Shown piece after piece: positions 40,557-52,689 of a stretch of 64,000 nt of DNA. The stretch comes from Rhodamnia argentea. Taxonomy: Eukaryota > Streptophyta > Magnoliopsida > Myrtales > Myrtaceae. The DNA is taken from positions 27,837,903-27,901,902 of the forward strand of contig NC_063152.1 in the NCBI RefSeq assembly GCF_020921035.1, in the 5' to 3' direction. The notes beneath the pieces are model-generated. The model did not search any database, had not been told where the DNA came from, and saw nothing but the letters and a program-made list of their open reading frames with translations. Numbering within the stretch: the first letter of the stretch is position 1; every line of letters begins with the position of its first letter. The position numbers and the translations under genes are program-made.

Positions 40557-41688
40557 ATCAACTACCGCAATGGCATGCTGCCACCATTTTTTATAGAGGT
40601 CGCATTGCCCCAACCCTAGTTGAGCCCTCTATGCATCTCTCTCTGTCTCTCTACCCATGCGGTGCGCCGGGAAGCGTCGAACTTGGGTTGAGCTTTGTCA
40701 ACATTGAGCTCGATAGGTCTAGGTCGACAAAGCTTAACACGTCTGAATTAAGTAAGTTCAACGTTGACAGAGCTTGACGGGTCGCAGCTCAGTTGGGGTG
40801 GCAGTTGGTGCCTGGCGGCGAGGTGATGCTGAGAGGCACGCATCATAGATAGGACTGGATGTTAGATGCAACGGAATAGTAATTGCAAGTTTTCAAACCT
40901 TAATGTGCAAATTGATGAGGATGAAGCATCATGACTATTTTTTTTTTTTGTGTGTGTGTATGTTTTCTCCATTTAGTATACATAAGGTGGGACAAATCAA
41001 GGATATTGTCAACCATTTAATTTAAGGAAGTTTGCAATTTCCATGACATTATTTTCCTCGTGTCATGCATGATCAGCATATTGAGAACAACTACAGTTTC
41101 TTATTAAGAAATGATTAATCAGTGCCAAGGGCGCTAGATTAACAAGACCAGATAAAAACCAAGAGACATGGGATTCACTTCAATGCCCTCTAAATTTCGA
41201 TTTAGCTACTCATCTGTTACAAACAATAACCCTTTTAAACTCATCGCATAAGCGATTCATCAGTCAATAACTATATGCACATGATAAATGGAGAATTAAA
41301 CAAGTAGGATCGCGATTTTCGTCCCTTAACTTCTAATCTATCGAAAATATCTAAAATTGACCCCGTGCATGTCAGAATGACGTGCCTGGATCTTGGACTC
41401 GCGTGTGACGGGAGTGGCCGGAGCGTTGATCACGTGTCGGAAATGGAACACTCGTTGACCATGTGTGGATCAACGTGGAGAGTGTCCTTGCTCCTTAGAC
41501 TGTGGTGAATGAGTGTTTGACGTTTTTCAGCCCTCCAACGGTTTGATTTCTTTCAATGGGGAGAGCTGGACCTAACCCATCTGGTCAAACTCTCTCAACA
41601 TTGATTGAAATAAGCTGAATTATGCCCAGTCTAAAGCTGGTCCACACCCGATAAAAGAATATCTAACAGATCGGTGGGCGTAGGCATA
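40557..41688. other. Intergenic, upstream of ORMDL
   Basis: About 1.1 kb. A short repeated stretch around 40680-40790 (words GTCGACAAAGCTTAAC and GTTGACAGAGCTTGAC) is all that stands out. No gene recognised. Confidence 0.45.
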
Positions 41689-41722
41689 GCCCATCATCAA
41701 CGGGCCCATCGTGCCTTATAAG
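41689..41722 (+). promoter_or_regulatory. ORMDL promoter: site II elements and TATA-like box
   Basis: GCCCAT at 41689-41694 and GGGCCCAT at 41702-41709 are site II-type words. TTATAAG lies at 41716-41722. A CT microsatellite (41776-41798) lies in the predicted leader. A uATG occurs near 41732, so the true start of transcription is uncertain. Confidence 0.45.
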
Positions 41723-42176
41723 CCCAACAGAAATGGGGAGCGGTGCGTCGTCGTTTGGAGCGTCGTGGCCAGCCCCTCTCTCTCTCTCTCTCTCTCTATC
41801 CTCCTTCGACCTGCGAGCGACGGAAGGCAGTTGGGATCGCGAACCGTAATCATCATCGTCATCATCGTTCTCATCACTTTCCTTATAACCTTCCCTCTTC
41901 GGCGTCTTTCCCTCAATTCCTGATTTTCCTTTAGCGTCGTCAGCAAGCAAAAGCTCCTCCAATTACCTCCTCGTCTTCTGCAATCTCTCCGCCTTCCTTT
42001 TCTCGCGAGGATATCCTGTCTGGTACTGTTGTAGCTGTGGCAGCTGCGAAGAACTAAACCCACGATAGAACAAGCTTCTTCCTTTTTCTTGTTTTATGCC
42101 ATCGAATTGATTCCTAGCTACTAAGGCCCCGGCTAGGAGTGGATCGTGCTTCGGGTTGTGGAGGGAGGCGGCGACA

Positions 42177-44932
42177 ATGGCGAATTTGTATGTGAAGGCG
42201 GTGCCGCCGGCGGATCTGAACAGGAACACCGAGTGGTTCATGTACCCGGGAGTGTGGACCTCCTACATTATCATCCTCTTCTTCTTTTGGCTCCTCGTCC
42301 TCTCCCTCACCTCCTGCTCACCCGGCATGGCCTGGACCGTCGTCAACCTCTCCCACTTCCTCGTAAGTCTTCCCCCTTTTCTTCTGCTTTAGATATTTGC
42401 TCCCTTCGATGCCTCTCGTTTGTTCCTTCCACATGTGCTGAATGGAGTTCTTGTTCGCTGCTCACTCTTTATTGCTATGCGAACCTTCGTTTTCCCACTG
42501 CTTTACTCTGCTTTGATGTTTAGCTGGGCAACAACTCCTGCAAGCTGCATTTTTCTGCCTTCATTATTGTTTGATGACGGAACATTTGCATAGCGCAATC
42601 GCATATGATGCACATCTCTCCCTCTGTTTGGCAGGCGTAGGAGTGGGAGGATCATGTGGGGTGACTGCTCAGCATATCTTTAGCCTTCCCTCGTGATCTT
42701 CTTAAGAGTCCAGTTGAATTTGGCATTCATGATCGGCAACGTACAATGTCATTATCTGTTTCAAGGAATAATAGAGTTTCCCCACCTATTGCAGCCTAGC
42801 GCCTGCTACGTTCTGTCTCTATTGCGCGTTGTTTGAACAATCTGATATTTGCATTTGCAAAAGATCAACTCTTGTACTGTTTGCCCTTTTTGGCATAATG
42901 AGCCAGAGATTAAGTCCATCTTTTGTACATGTCTTTCGGTAATCTATTGGCATAAGTGTTGGATACTCTTAAATCACTTCGTGTCACTCATAACGTGATT
43001 GTGATTATTCATTTAGTTGTAGCATTTGGTAGATAAGTGGCCATGGCTGGTTTAGGTTTGTTCTCCTCACGCTCTCTTAAGTTGCTTAATGTGGCTATAC
43101 TTTTTTGGGGTCTCTTCTTTTCATTCTTAGTTACCCTGCTTACACATCCAGATACAAAATTCTAAGCTCTGAACTCCACCTTCAGGTCACCTACCACTTC
43201 TTCCATTGGAAGAAAGGAACACCTTTCTCAGAAGATCAAGGAATGTACAATGGCCTGACATGGTGGGAGCAAATGGACAATGGGAAACAGCTCACCCGGA
43301 ACAGAAAGTTTCTTACTGTTGTACCAGTGGTGCTGTAAGTTCATTTCTGCAAAGTTATCTAGAAAAGATGATGCAAGCATATAAAAAATGTTGCTAGGTA
43401 GAATGCTTGACACTATGGTCTTAGTTCTTAAATTACACTTCAGGATCCAGGTTGATGGTTCTCTGTTGCTGCTCCATACTGTTTGTTTGTTTTCTATAGT
43501 TATCAGTATATCAATCGAAGCATTTGAGGTAAATAAATGGTTGAAACATTCAAAAATAGGGGCACAATCAGGTTGTCAGGGTTTTCTAAAATAAGTTCGC
43601 GTTAAGCAGACTAGTGGGATGTATTAAAACTATCAGCATTCCGGGGTGATGCCTTTAAGAAGAATCTTGATATTTGATGTCTACTTCGGCGGAGTAAAGT
43701 TGCACATTTGTAAATTGAATTAGTCTATTATGGATAAAGATTTAAAACTTGACTTAGATGCAATGTTAGAAAGTTGAAAGAAAAAGCTTAAGCTACGAGA
43801 GAAAGGATACTCCATGTATATGAGGCCATTATAAATCTCTTAGGTAAGCAATGTGGGATGCTTAAAATGTTTAGTCAAATCAAAAGCGAAGGTTGTGTAA
43901 TGTTATCTATTAGGCTCGTGTTCCTAAAGTAACTTAATTGTACCTCACCTATGAGGCTATGACCAATGATGCCTCAGAGATGGATGGAACTATTTCATGG
44001 AGAAGTATATGGGAAAATGATGAGTTTTTGGTCTACTCGGTCTTGGTAGGCTGAAGTTATTATACTTGTCAATTGTCCTAGTAAAGGCAGTTTATGTCTT
44101 GCCGATGCTGTTGATTGTTAAGCTAGACCCATGGTTAGTTTGTGGTCTTCCTGCACTTCATAACAGTTATCTCCATAAGTTAGAGACTTGTGCTTGTCTT
44201 AATGAATACGAGAAACTTTGATTTCCTCGTTCAATTCTCAACTCTAAGCAAGAGTCAAGGTTGTATGCTATGTAAGTCGGTCATGCGTTGTTTTTCCTGA
44301 AATTACAAGTTGTAACCATTATAAATTTTCCTTCAATAGCTAAAAGCATGGCCTACAAAGATAGATTAGCTAATAATTTGATGAGAAATAGTAGTTAGTT
44401 TGGACGATGGTATTGTGAACTTCCTTGATTTCAAATTCTGAGAGTGAGAATCTGTAATACATGATTGCTCAACTCCGTATAGGGCAGTATAATAAGCATG
44501 TGCTTGACATTCTCTTGTCTTAAGGTTGAAGGCTTTCGTTCTTGTTAAAAAAAATGTGAATAACCTTATTCAGTTGGGTCATTAGAGTATAAATTTCTCG
44601 AATTGTTGCTGCCAGTGTCGATGGCTTTCACTAGTTAAAATCTACAGTGTGTTTGAGGAAGTGAACCTCCTTCTCTCCTGTCATTCATTGTCCTCTTTGC
44701 TATGCGAGCGTCATATCTTTGTGAACTGACTTTACTTTTGGCTTTTATTCATCATGCGAGCATTGACTCTTTTGTTCTAATGGTCCTTGACAGTTACTTG
44801 ATGGCATCTCACACGACCGACTACCAGAATCCTATGCTCTTGTTGAACACACTTGCTGTGATAGTGCTAGTTGTTGCCAAATTTCCTAATATGCACAAGG
44901 TCCGAATCTTTGGAATCAATGCAGACAAATGA
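42177..44932 (+). CDS. ORM1: ORMDL family protein, regulator of serine palmitoyltransferase
   Basis: ER membrane protein that binds and restrains serine palmitoyltransferase, the first enzyme of sphingolipid synthesis. Three exons, 42177-42362, 43186-43334 and 44794-44932, join to 157 residues, the usual plant length. Highly similar to Arabidopsis ORM1/ORM2: starts MANLYVKAVPP, then NRNTEWFMYPGVW, a hydrophobic pair at about 28-48, GLTWWEQMDNGKQLTRNRKF in the middle, SHTTDYQ, and ends KVRIFGINADK. The third intron end (TTGACAG) restores VVLYLMAS. The ATG at 42177 is chosen over an in-frame GTG upstream because the family starts there. Nothing is missing. ORM1 versus ORM2 cannot be distinguished here, so the symbol is tentative. 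Confidence 0.95.
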
Positions 44933-46878
44933 TTGGACTCGCAAGGAACTTTGAGACTAAGATCTAATGAGAGATGAGCTGTTGTTCTGCTTCATCTCTG
45001 TGTAGAAGTCCGATTGGACTATGCTCGGAATAGCGTTGTCTTGCTGGACTTCTTTTGCAACCTCTGTCATATAAGTGTAGCAGTTTACTTATGTACAGCA
45101 AAGAAACTCCATCATCCAGATAACAGAGCAAGCAGTTGTTGCGTCTGTCAGTTTATAGTGTATATTGTTCTTGTAGTACATCCGTTGCTTTTTATTATGG
45201 TTAATTTTCTGTACTCTTTTGCGTTCTAGATGATGACAAGAAGTTTCTGCCAGAAAAAATTAAGAGTCGTAGGGACGGACTGAGGGACTTCACAACTGAA
45301 CAACCCCAAGGCTTGTTGCCGGCATTTGTTGCTTCTGAAATGGCCGGTGTTAAAGTGCTTGTTGTAGTGCCTTGATTTTGAACGGGTGGTTGGACCTCAG
45401 CATTTTCAATCTGTTGTTGAGGTATCCAGTTTGGTAGGAACCACCGATCGGTGAACTCACGTAGCATTGTCACGGTGAAGGACTTTCTGCGAAATTTCCT
45501 GATAGGGCTTAGTGAATTGAATTTGGAGCAGCCATAGGGTCTGTGCCTTCTCTTCTAACAACGGATAGAGTGGAGTCTCCATTATAAGGCTGTTGGAGAA
45601 GAGAAGGCATCTCCATGTCCAGGATATGGATGGGAATCAAATCGATCCCTACGAATGGACATCAACGGGCCATGTCCAACTTATATGACACTAAATTCCA
45701 TTTCTAACAAGGAAGTCTCCTCCGTAGGTTGAAGAAAATGGTGAACGCGACCATAGAATATTTGTCAAGACTTCCTTGGCGTAGTGGAGAATAGCTAGTG
45801 TTTATTTCAACACGCTTGCCTACTGGGGAATGTTCTGGTGGTCCCGGCACGGGGCCAAAAAAGAAGGGTCGGACTTGCACAAATTTTCCTTCGGTGTTTT
45901 TTTACTTTGGTATATTTTAAAGGGGCGGTGGATAACATGCAAGTAATGATCAAATTCAGGCAACGATGCAGAGTTTTTTATTTTTTATTTTTGGGCGGGG
46001 TCCTCCAAATCTCAGTGGGTACTTAAAAAAAAGAACATTAGGTGAGCATTTGGTTGAGGCAGGTAAGTCTCTGCCCATGAAAGCTTCGTCTTTTCTCACT
46101 GATTTTGAATCACTTTGAAAAGAGAAAAACCCTAATGCCACTCCCCCATTTAGTTTGCACAAAAGTCTCATCTTTTTACCTTCACAAGTCTGAATCACCT
46201 ATGCCCTCAATCACAGGCTCATGCAACAGCAGCACAACAACTAAGTAGGAGTTTCTGCACATGAAAATCCAGAAAACCGTAGAAACACGAATTCACAGAT
46301 ACTAAGTCTTCGATACCATGCTCTATCGCAACATTACTCGAAACCCTAGCCATCCAACATTTTGTCTATGGACATGCCAGATGGATTGGTACTCGAGAGG
46401 CCAACTGAAGGTGGTCTTCACTGATCGGATAGCATGCACCACACGCATACCGTATCTTATGGATAATTGAGAAACCTTCTTTAATAACTTCGTGATATCG
46501 TCCAGGGTATTACCAAAAGACTCAGGCAGGAAGATACTCTTAATGATTCTTAGGTATCTGTTAACCTCTGAGTACAACTTTTCCTTTCTTTGTTATGATA
46601 AGAAAGCCCATCTCAAATAGGAAAACTCCAAACCGATTAACTTAATCCAACTTTTCGCTTGAGTAGCTAGCAAAAGCAAACCCTTCTAAGATTCCAAAAC
46701 GCCTAAAATTGTTTAGGAAAGAAAGAAAGAAAGCCATAACATACATGTATTCTATCTGTTAGCTCTGAACAGTTTCAGACATGTAGTAACAACCATGAGA
46801 GGAGGAAAAAAAAAAGGTTAACACAAAAGAGAGGAAAAGAGCCAGCACACGCAGCTTCTCCGGTTGAATGATCCCTCT
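44933..46878. other. Convergent intergenic region, ORMDL to Dof
   Basis: The first 250-300 bases are probably the ORMDL 3'UTR, and the last few hundred the Dof 3'UTR. Open frames on the minus strand at 45201-45473 and 46323-46577 show no recognisable family. A perfect-stem hairpin candidate lies at 45545-45607. Confidence 0.45.
45544..45607. repeat. Short hairpin
   Basis: The arms GCCTTCTCTTCTAACAACGG (45545-45564) and, inverted, CTGTTGGAGAAGAGAAGGC (45589-45607) pair with few mismatches around a loop of about 25 bases. Confidence 0.6.
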
Positions 46879-48399
46879 TTACCATGATCCTCCACCTAAC
46901 ATTCCATTCCAATATGCACCCGAACTGCTCTGACCCTTTCCGTTGTGATCTGCTTGATCGCCGCCGCCCGTGCTCGAAAGTTGCTTCATCATTCCTCCAA
47001 AAGGGAAGAGTAATTTCCCGCCATTCTCTTGATGAACAACTCCATGGGGACTCGCATACCTGCTATCCACAGAGAAGCTAAGAGAGGGCTTGAGTTCTTG
47101 CAAATTAAACCCTGCCGTTGAGTAGAGAGCATTGGAATCGGCCTGTATGTTCGCAGGGAGGAAAGGAAGACTCAAGCCCCTTGAACCCATTCCACTAGAA
47201 CTATTCCTGAGCAGCTCTAGAGCTGAAGAAGGGGCGCTAGAGTTGTTATCCGGACCGCCGCTACTAGTCTGATGATCAACTTTGGGAAGTTGAACATACT
47301 GAGCAATTGTTGCGTGGTATTCTTGGGTAACTGGAAAGCCCAAATTGAGATCTTGACCTTCATACAGTAGTCCCGCCTTAGGGTTTTGAGCAGAGAAGTG
47401 AGAGATCACAGCTGATGGATTAAGATCAGGGAGCCTAGAAGAAGCTGACGACGTCGACGAGGTAGATACTTTCTTGTTCTTCCTCGAACCGCCTCCCACT
47501 GGGACATTCCTTAGAGACCCGCCGTCGGTCCAGTACCTTCTGCAAGTCTTGCAAAAGTATCTGGGTTGAGTGAGGCTGTAGTTGTTGTAATAGCAGAACT
47601 TGGTGTTGTTCGAATTACACCTCGGGCAATTCAGCTGCTCCTGAGGTCTTGCTCTCTTCTCCAACATGGCCCTACTATTGCATGCATTTGGAGATGTCTC
47701 TTCCATTCCCCTGACCACCCTTGTGTCCTAGTTCACAATAAGGACTCACAAAAATTAGGGTTTGATAGGATGAGGGAGGTGAGAAAGGTTTTTATTCCCA
47801 CTACAAGTAAAAGATCGATCTTCACAATTCACCACGGACTTGTATGACAAGAACCATCTCAGGCATGTAGGCTAGAGACATTCAAATCGAACATCGACAA
47901 TTAGCTAGCGGTTTACAGCTTCTAGATATGAGATATTGTTCTTCTCCCTGGCCGAAGAAGTTTCTGTTAAAGAAACTAAAGAGAAAGAAAGGGAGAGAGA
48001 AGAGCTAAAAAGGAACAAAGGCTGATTACAAATGATGCCTTTTCCCCTATTCCTTTATGATCACAGTTAACATAAGCAAAAGAAAAGGGGAAGAAAGGAA
48101 AAGTCGCTGTGAGCAATTGCCCTCACGTTTCAAAAAGCAAAAGCTTTCACTTTTGCAAAAGAGAGAACAGCAACATGATGAAAGTAAGATCAACGCCAAA
48201 AGAACACCATGCATCTTATGTGCAGGTAGAAAAAGCACACCAAACAAAAAAAACCTCTCAATCCATGGCAGCCCTGAGAGGAAAATGAAAGTTGAGGAGA
48301 AAAAAAGAGCTGAGAATTTCCAAAAAAGAAGCAAGCAAGAGGGACAAGCGAGAGACCGGCGTCTCTAGCTACCTGTGATGGCCATTGAGCAGTATCCAT
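46879..48399 (-). CDS. Dof-type zinc-finger transcription factor
   Basis: Nuclear DNA-binding protein that recognises AAAG-core sites. Two exons on the minus strand: a nine-codon exon 48399-48373 (MDTAQWPSQ) and exon 47727-46879, joined in phase 0 across a 645-base intron (CAG|GTAGCT, ACTAG acceptor). Total 291 residues. The Dof finger spans about 43-95, with zinc cysteines in CPRC (C43, C46) and CKTC, and the [18 protein letters not shown] and [13 protein letters not shown] blocks. The tiny MDTAQWP first exon is typical of a Dof subgroup that includes Arabidopsis Dof4.6 and relatives. The rest of the protein is Ser/Asn/Gly-rich, presumably activating or disordered. Large GA tracts lie just upstream in the leader region. 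An in-frame GTG at exon 2 was rejected as the start. Confidence 0.93.
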
Positions 48400-48446
48400 G
48401 AACAAAACCCCTGATGGAGCAAATTAAGGAAAAAGGCAAAAGGTGA

Positions 48447-48616
48447 CTTGAGAGGGAGAGGGAGAGAGAGAGAGAGGGAGAGGGAGAGAGAGAGAGAGAG
48501 AGTCCACCTTCTGTTTGTCTTGAGCTGCACTTGATGCAAGAAAGAATGTTTTAGGTTGTATGTATGATGGCTTTATGCGTTGGCTCTACTTTAAGAGAGA
48601 GAGAGAGAGAGAGAGA
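48447..48616. repeat. GA microsatellites in the Dof leader/promoter
   Basis: Two (GA)n tracts, about 48451-48501 and 48595-48616, upstream of the minus-strand Dof ATG (CT on the sense strand). CT-rich leaders are common in plants and such tracts can be bound by BPC/GAGA factors. Confidence 0.75.
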
Positions 48617-51600
48617 GGAAGGAGAGGTTTGTTTTGACTACCTTGATGATCTATGTGTGTTTTTTTCTTAGTGCGTGGGAATTTCTGTCTGATGTGTGGA
48701 TTCAAAACAGTGCGAATGAGTGTTCATTCTTGTCTTTTAAATTCATTGTGGGGGTGGACTAGAGATGGTGGTTCTCTACCTTTTTGACTCGAACAATGAA
48801 AAGCTTTTCATTTAATTGCTTGTCTTTCCATGGGCCGTTCAATCTCATTGGCGAGGACGAGATTTTTCAAAACCACAAAGATTTCATTATATCAAAAAGC
48901 TCCTTCCATCTCAATGCCATGCATTCCACTTTTGAGGCTTCTAAAAGCATCTCCTCCAATTTCCAGCATAGCTTAGCCTTTTAGCAGTATATCAACCGTC
49001 CTTACTTGTTCTATGGTACTCCTATTTTCAAAGATAAACTCCGTGGAAAACTATATTTAGTTTATCTTCTGTGAAATCATTTTCCTCATTCGTGGAAAAA
49101 TCCATCCAAGGGCAAAGCGAAAGCGATAAGGTTCTTATTTGTTGACTCCGCAAGTGCAAGAATCTGCTTGACTCCTATTTGCATGAGTTGATCAATCTCT
49201 AAGCAAAGGAAATAAGGGCATGGGGATGTGCATGCATGGCAAATAGAAGGCTTTGGCCACTTCATATGAAGCTGCAAATAGTGCGCTCTTTTATGTAATC
49301 TTTTGTTCCGTTCATACTTTGATATATAATGGAATGGAATAAATCAGAGAGCACAAATATATGTGAAGGGGGAATCAAGCAAATGGAAAACGTAACATAA
49401 TATAACATAACATAATGTAATATAATATAATCATGGTAGTGGAAAATGGCAAAGGCCGCCGACAGGAGCCGACAAAAGCAACAAGTGGTCGGACCCACTC
49501 CACCCCTCGGTTGTGCGGTAGGAGTAGGATTGACTACGATATTCATCCGCCAATGTAGTTTCAAACTGTTGGTGAATACGAAAATGGCCTTTTACGAAAT
49601 TCAATTCAAAATCTCCAGGTATGTTTGTTCTTGCCTCGCAAAAGCCTCCCAAAATTCAATGCATATAAATATCGTTTCAAAGTCATGAAAAACTCGCAAG
49701 TAAAATTACTGAGTCCGAATTCGCATGTCGTCGTCGAATTTCGAATGTTATGAACTAAAGTCAAAGTGTGTCCGTCGAAAAGTAAAGAAAACTTATCTAG
49801 ACACAACTCTTTGGTATGTATAACAATTTCTAGTAGCATTTGAGATGGATATCTCGCTTGGATGATACAAGAAGAGAGAACAAGGAAGGTCTCTTTCCTC
49901 CTTTTTTTCATTGTGAAAGTGACATTGCCACCTTGCAACGACAAGTCACATTACACGGGATGTAACAATAGTTTTCCACCAGAAACGTCCAAAAGCGAAA
50001 AAAAAACCCATCGAAGCTGACTCATCATCATCATTCACCATCGCCTTGATCGACGCTACTCCGGCCATGATTGTGGTCAGACACGTCAAAATGAGTTTTA
50101 AGCTCATTTCTTAATTCATGCGTGATGAGATGAGTTGTTATATAAGTTAATTTTATTTAACGCACGAGTCACAAATGAGTTTAAACATCATATGAGTGTT
50201 AAATGAGTCGTAAATTGATTTTATTAATTAGATTAAATATGAAAGCGATTTAGAAATATTGATCGGATTGGGTATGAGTCACTGAATTTGCATTGGATTA
50301 AATGAGTCTATTTGAATCGAATTATTTATGACTGGTCCCGACACATCGGTTTGGCGGATATAATTGTAATCGAAGCATCCATATGAGAGAGTGAACCATC
50401 AGTTGCTCTCGTATGGGGGAGAATGGACCGGTCCGGCCTTGAGAAAGAAGCCCACTCTCCATCCAAGCATGATTAGTGCTGCTCCACACAAGTCCCATCC
50501 ATCCATTCACCTCGCAAGCCTCAACCTGGCTCGCGCCCCCGGATGAATCAATTTTGCTTCCTACATGGTTGGGACCCTCGACGTCAAAGTTTGAGGCTTG
50601 TTCGAGTGCGGCGACGGGTGCCTCGGCTCTTGCGGACGGTTAGCTCGAAATGAAAGCGGGCGTCGTCGCGTGCTTTGGGAATTAAAACGGATCTTTTCGA
50701 GAGCACTCCCGCTTTGATTTCCTTCATGGATATAGATCAGCCAGTCCAAAGCCTCCATTTAAAGATATAAGAAGGAAAATGTGCAAATTGGAACTTGTTT
50801 ATGTTTTTCATTCTATCATGACGAGATGCATGCGTCCATGGATGCTTTTCTTAATCAACAGATGCCTACAACCAAAGCCTTCATTAAAGATAAATCATAG
50901 TCCAATCCAACATATGTTCATTCATTTCCTAAGTTATTTCCTACACCGTATCGGTAGCTTATTTCACGGTACCTAAAAATAAGGGTTCTTTCTTATGATG
51001 AGATGGTAAAGTTTAGTTTCAATTGTGGGGTTTAAGTCCCATGCTCTGCAAAAAAGCAAAGTAAAAGTCTGTGAGAGAGATAGAGAGGGGAGAGTTAGAG
51101 CACGACGGACCAAAGAACGAAAATTTCAATAAGTGTTGGCAAGTGTCAAGAAAACTTAGTAATTTCATAATAAAAGTGTCGGTACTAACCTACCAACTTT
51201 TAATCGTGTTTACTTTGTCACGGCACCCAAGGCGAAACATTAGATATACCCCGAGATAAGTCAACGGACTACCAAGTAAGCACAAACTATTCCTCTCCCA
51301 AGGTGGCGTTCATGTGTGGCTCGGTTACGCCCAAACCTTACCGATCACAACTTAGTTTAACGTGGATAGTTATGAAAATTTCTTTTTGGTTTAGGAGCTG
51401 CCACTAGCGTATTGGAGGCCTAGTTAAACGATTAAGGTCATCTTACCATTGCAAACCAGAGATTTGGGCTTGGAGACTTGATTACGCTTGAGGTGAATCT
51501 AAAGTTTCGAATTGGTACATTTATTCTTTATAAGAAAACATTTCATGCCATCTTTTCGATTTGTGAATGTCCCTTGCACGAACATCTAAGTGGTCATGCA

Positions 51601-51783
51601 TTATCCACACATATGATTGAATCTAGACACAATAGATTATATGTAATATGATATCATCATGAATAACCCATGATAATAATAAAGCAATAAAGTGGAGGAA
51701 AACACAAGTCGGGTAAAGAATATTACACTGCCTTATTATTAAGCATGAATTAGACTACTCTCGAAAATGTCATTTACCACTGA
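48617..51783. other. Gene-poor region, Dof upstream
   Basis: About 3 kb without a recognisable gene. The Dof promoter occupies the left part. A short TATAACATAATATAATA-type low-complexity tract lies at about 49390-49430. Open frames are short and have no family signature. Confidence 0.45.
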
Positions 51784-52529
51784 TGCTCCGTTTGTTTCGT
51801 GAAAAATGAATAATTTGAAAATATTTTTTTACAAATAACCGTTTATATAACTTAAAAATATAATTGAATAAAAAATATTTCCATCACCTGTGAAAATGTT
51901 TAGACAAAAAATATTATTGACAATACATATATTTTTCATTGGTTAATTATTTTAAGGGTAATTCCATGAAAAACCCCAAACAGATACACTTGTGACAAAT
52001 TTACCTCAAACTATTTTTTTGACCACTAATACCCTAAATCGGTATCCATGTAACAAATTTACTCCAAACTAGTACACTTGTGATAAATTTACATCCGTTA
52101 ATTTTCGTTAAATTGATTTAATACCTCGAAAAACTCGAAATTAATACACATGTGATAAACAAATGGTAAAAACCCTAAATGGGTACATCCGTCAACTGTC
52201 GCATGTCATCGAACTCAGTATTTTGACAATAAAATTTAATGGAAACTAACAGAAGGTAAATTTATCACAAGTATACCAGTTTGGGGTAAATTTGTCATAT
52301 GTGTACTAGTTTAGGATTTTTTGTGGTAAAAAAAATAGTTTTGAATAAATTTATCATAGATATACCAGTTTGAGATTTTTTGTAGTTAAAAAAATAATTT
52401 GGGGTAAATTTATCACAAGTGTACGGGTTTGATGTTTTTCGTGGTATTAATCCTTATTTTTAAGTGATACACGTGATCTTTTTAGGAAAATATTTTCCTA
52501 ATTTTTTTTTTACAAAATAAACAGAGCCT
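51784..52529. mobile_element. Outer MITE-like element with another element nested inside
   Basis: The outer ends GCTCCGTTTGTTTCGTGAAAA and, inverted, TTTTACAAAATAAACAGAGCC, followed inwards by GAAAATATTTT on both sides, define an element of about 745 bases. Inside it lies a second fold-back element at about 51956-52452. Confidence 0.6.
51956..52452. mobile_element. Nested inverted-repeat element
   Basis: Left arm words ATTCCATGAAAAACCCCAAA and ACACTTGTGACAAATTTACC; right arm has the complement (TTTATCACAAGTGTACGGGT, then ATTAATCC). The word ACTAGTACACTTGTGATAAA and its inverse recur several times inside, so the arms are internally repetitive. It shares its vocabulary with 27236-27546. Confidence 0.6.
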
Positions 52530-52689
52530 AAATATAAGTACATTTTTTAATATGCAGAAGGAATGTAGTGAAAAATGGATGTAGGGTCATGTATACTGAT
52601 TATTTTTTTTTAACAGGGTTTAAATACGGTTGTTACTGGTGAGCCCAATCCCTTAGATTTATGAGAATGATAAATGGATGATGGATATA

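Noticed and set aside
41663-42063. Minus-strand frames opposite the ORMDL leader
   Set aside because: The Arg-Glu repeats come from the complement of the CT microsatellite; ORMDL transcription on the plus strand explains the region.
45201-45473. 90-codon minus-strand frame downstream of ORMDL
   Set aside because: No domain recognised, starts inside the likely ORMDL 3'UTR, no splice partners found.
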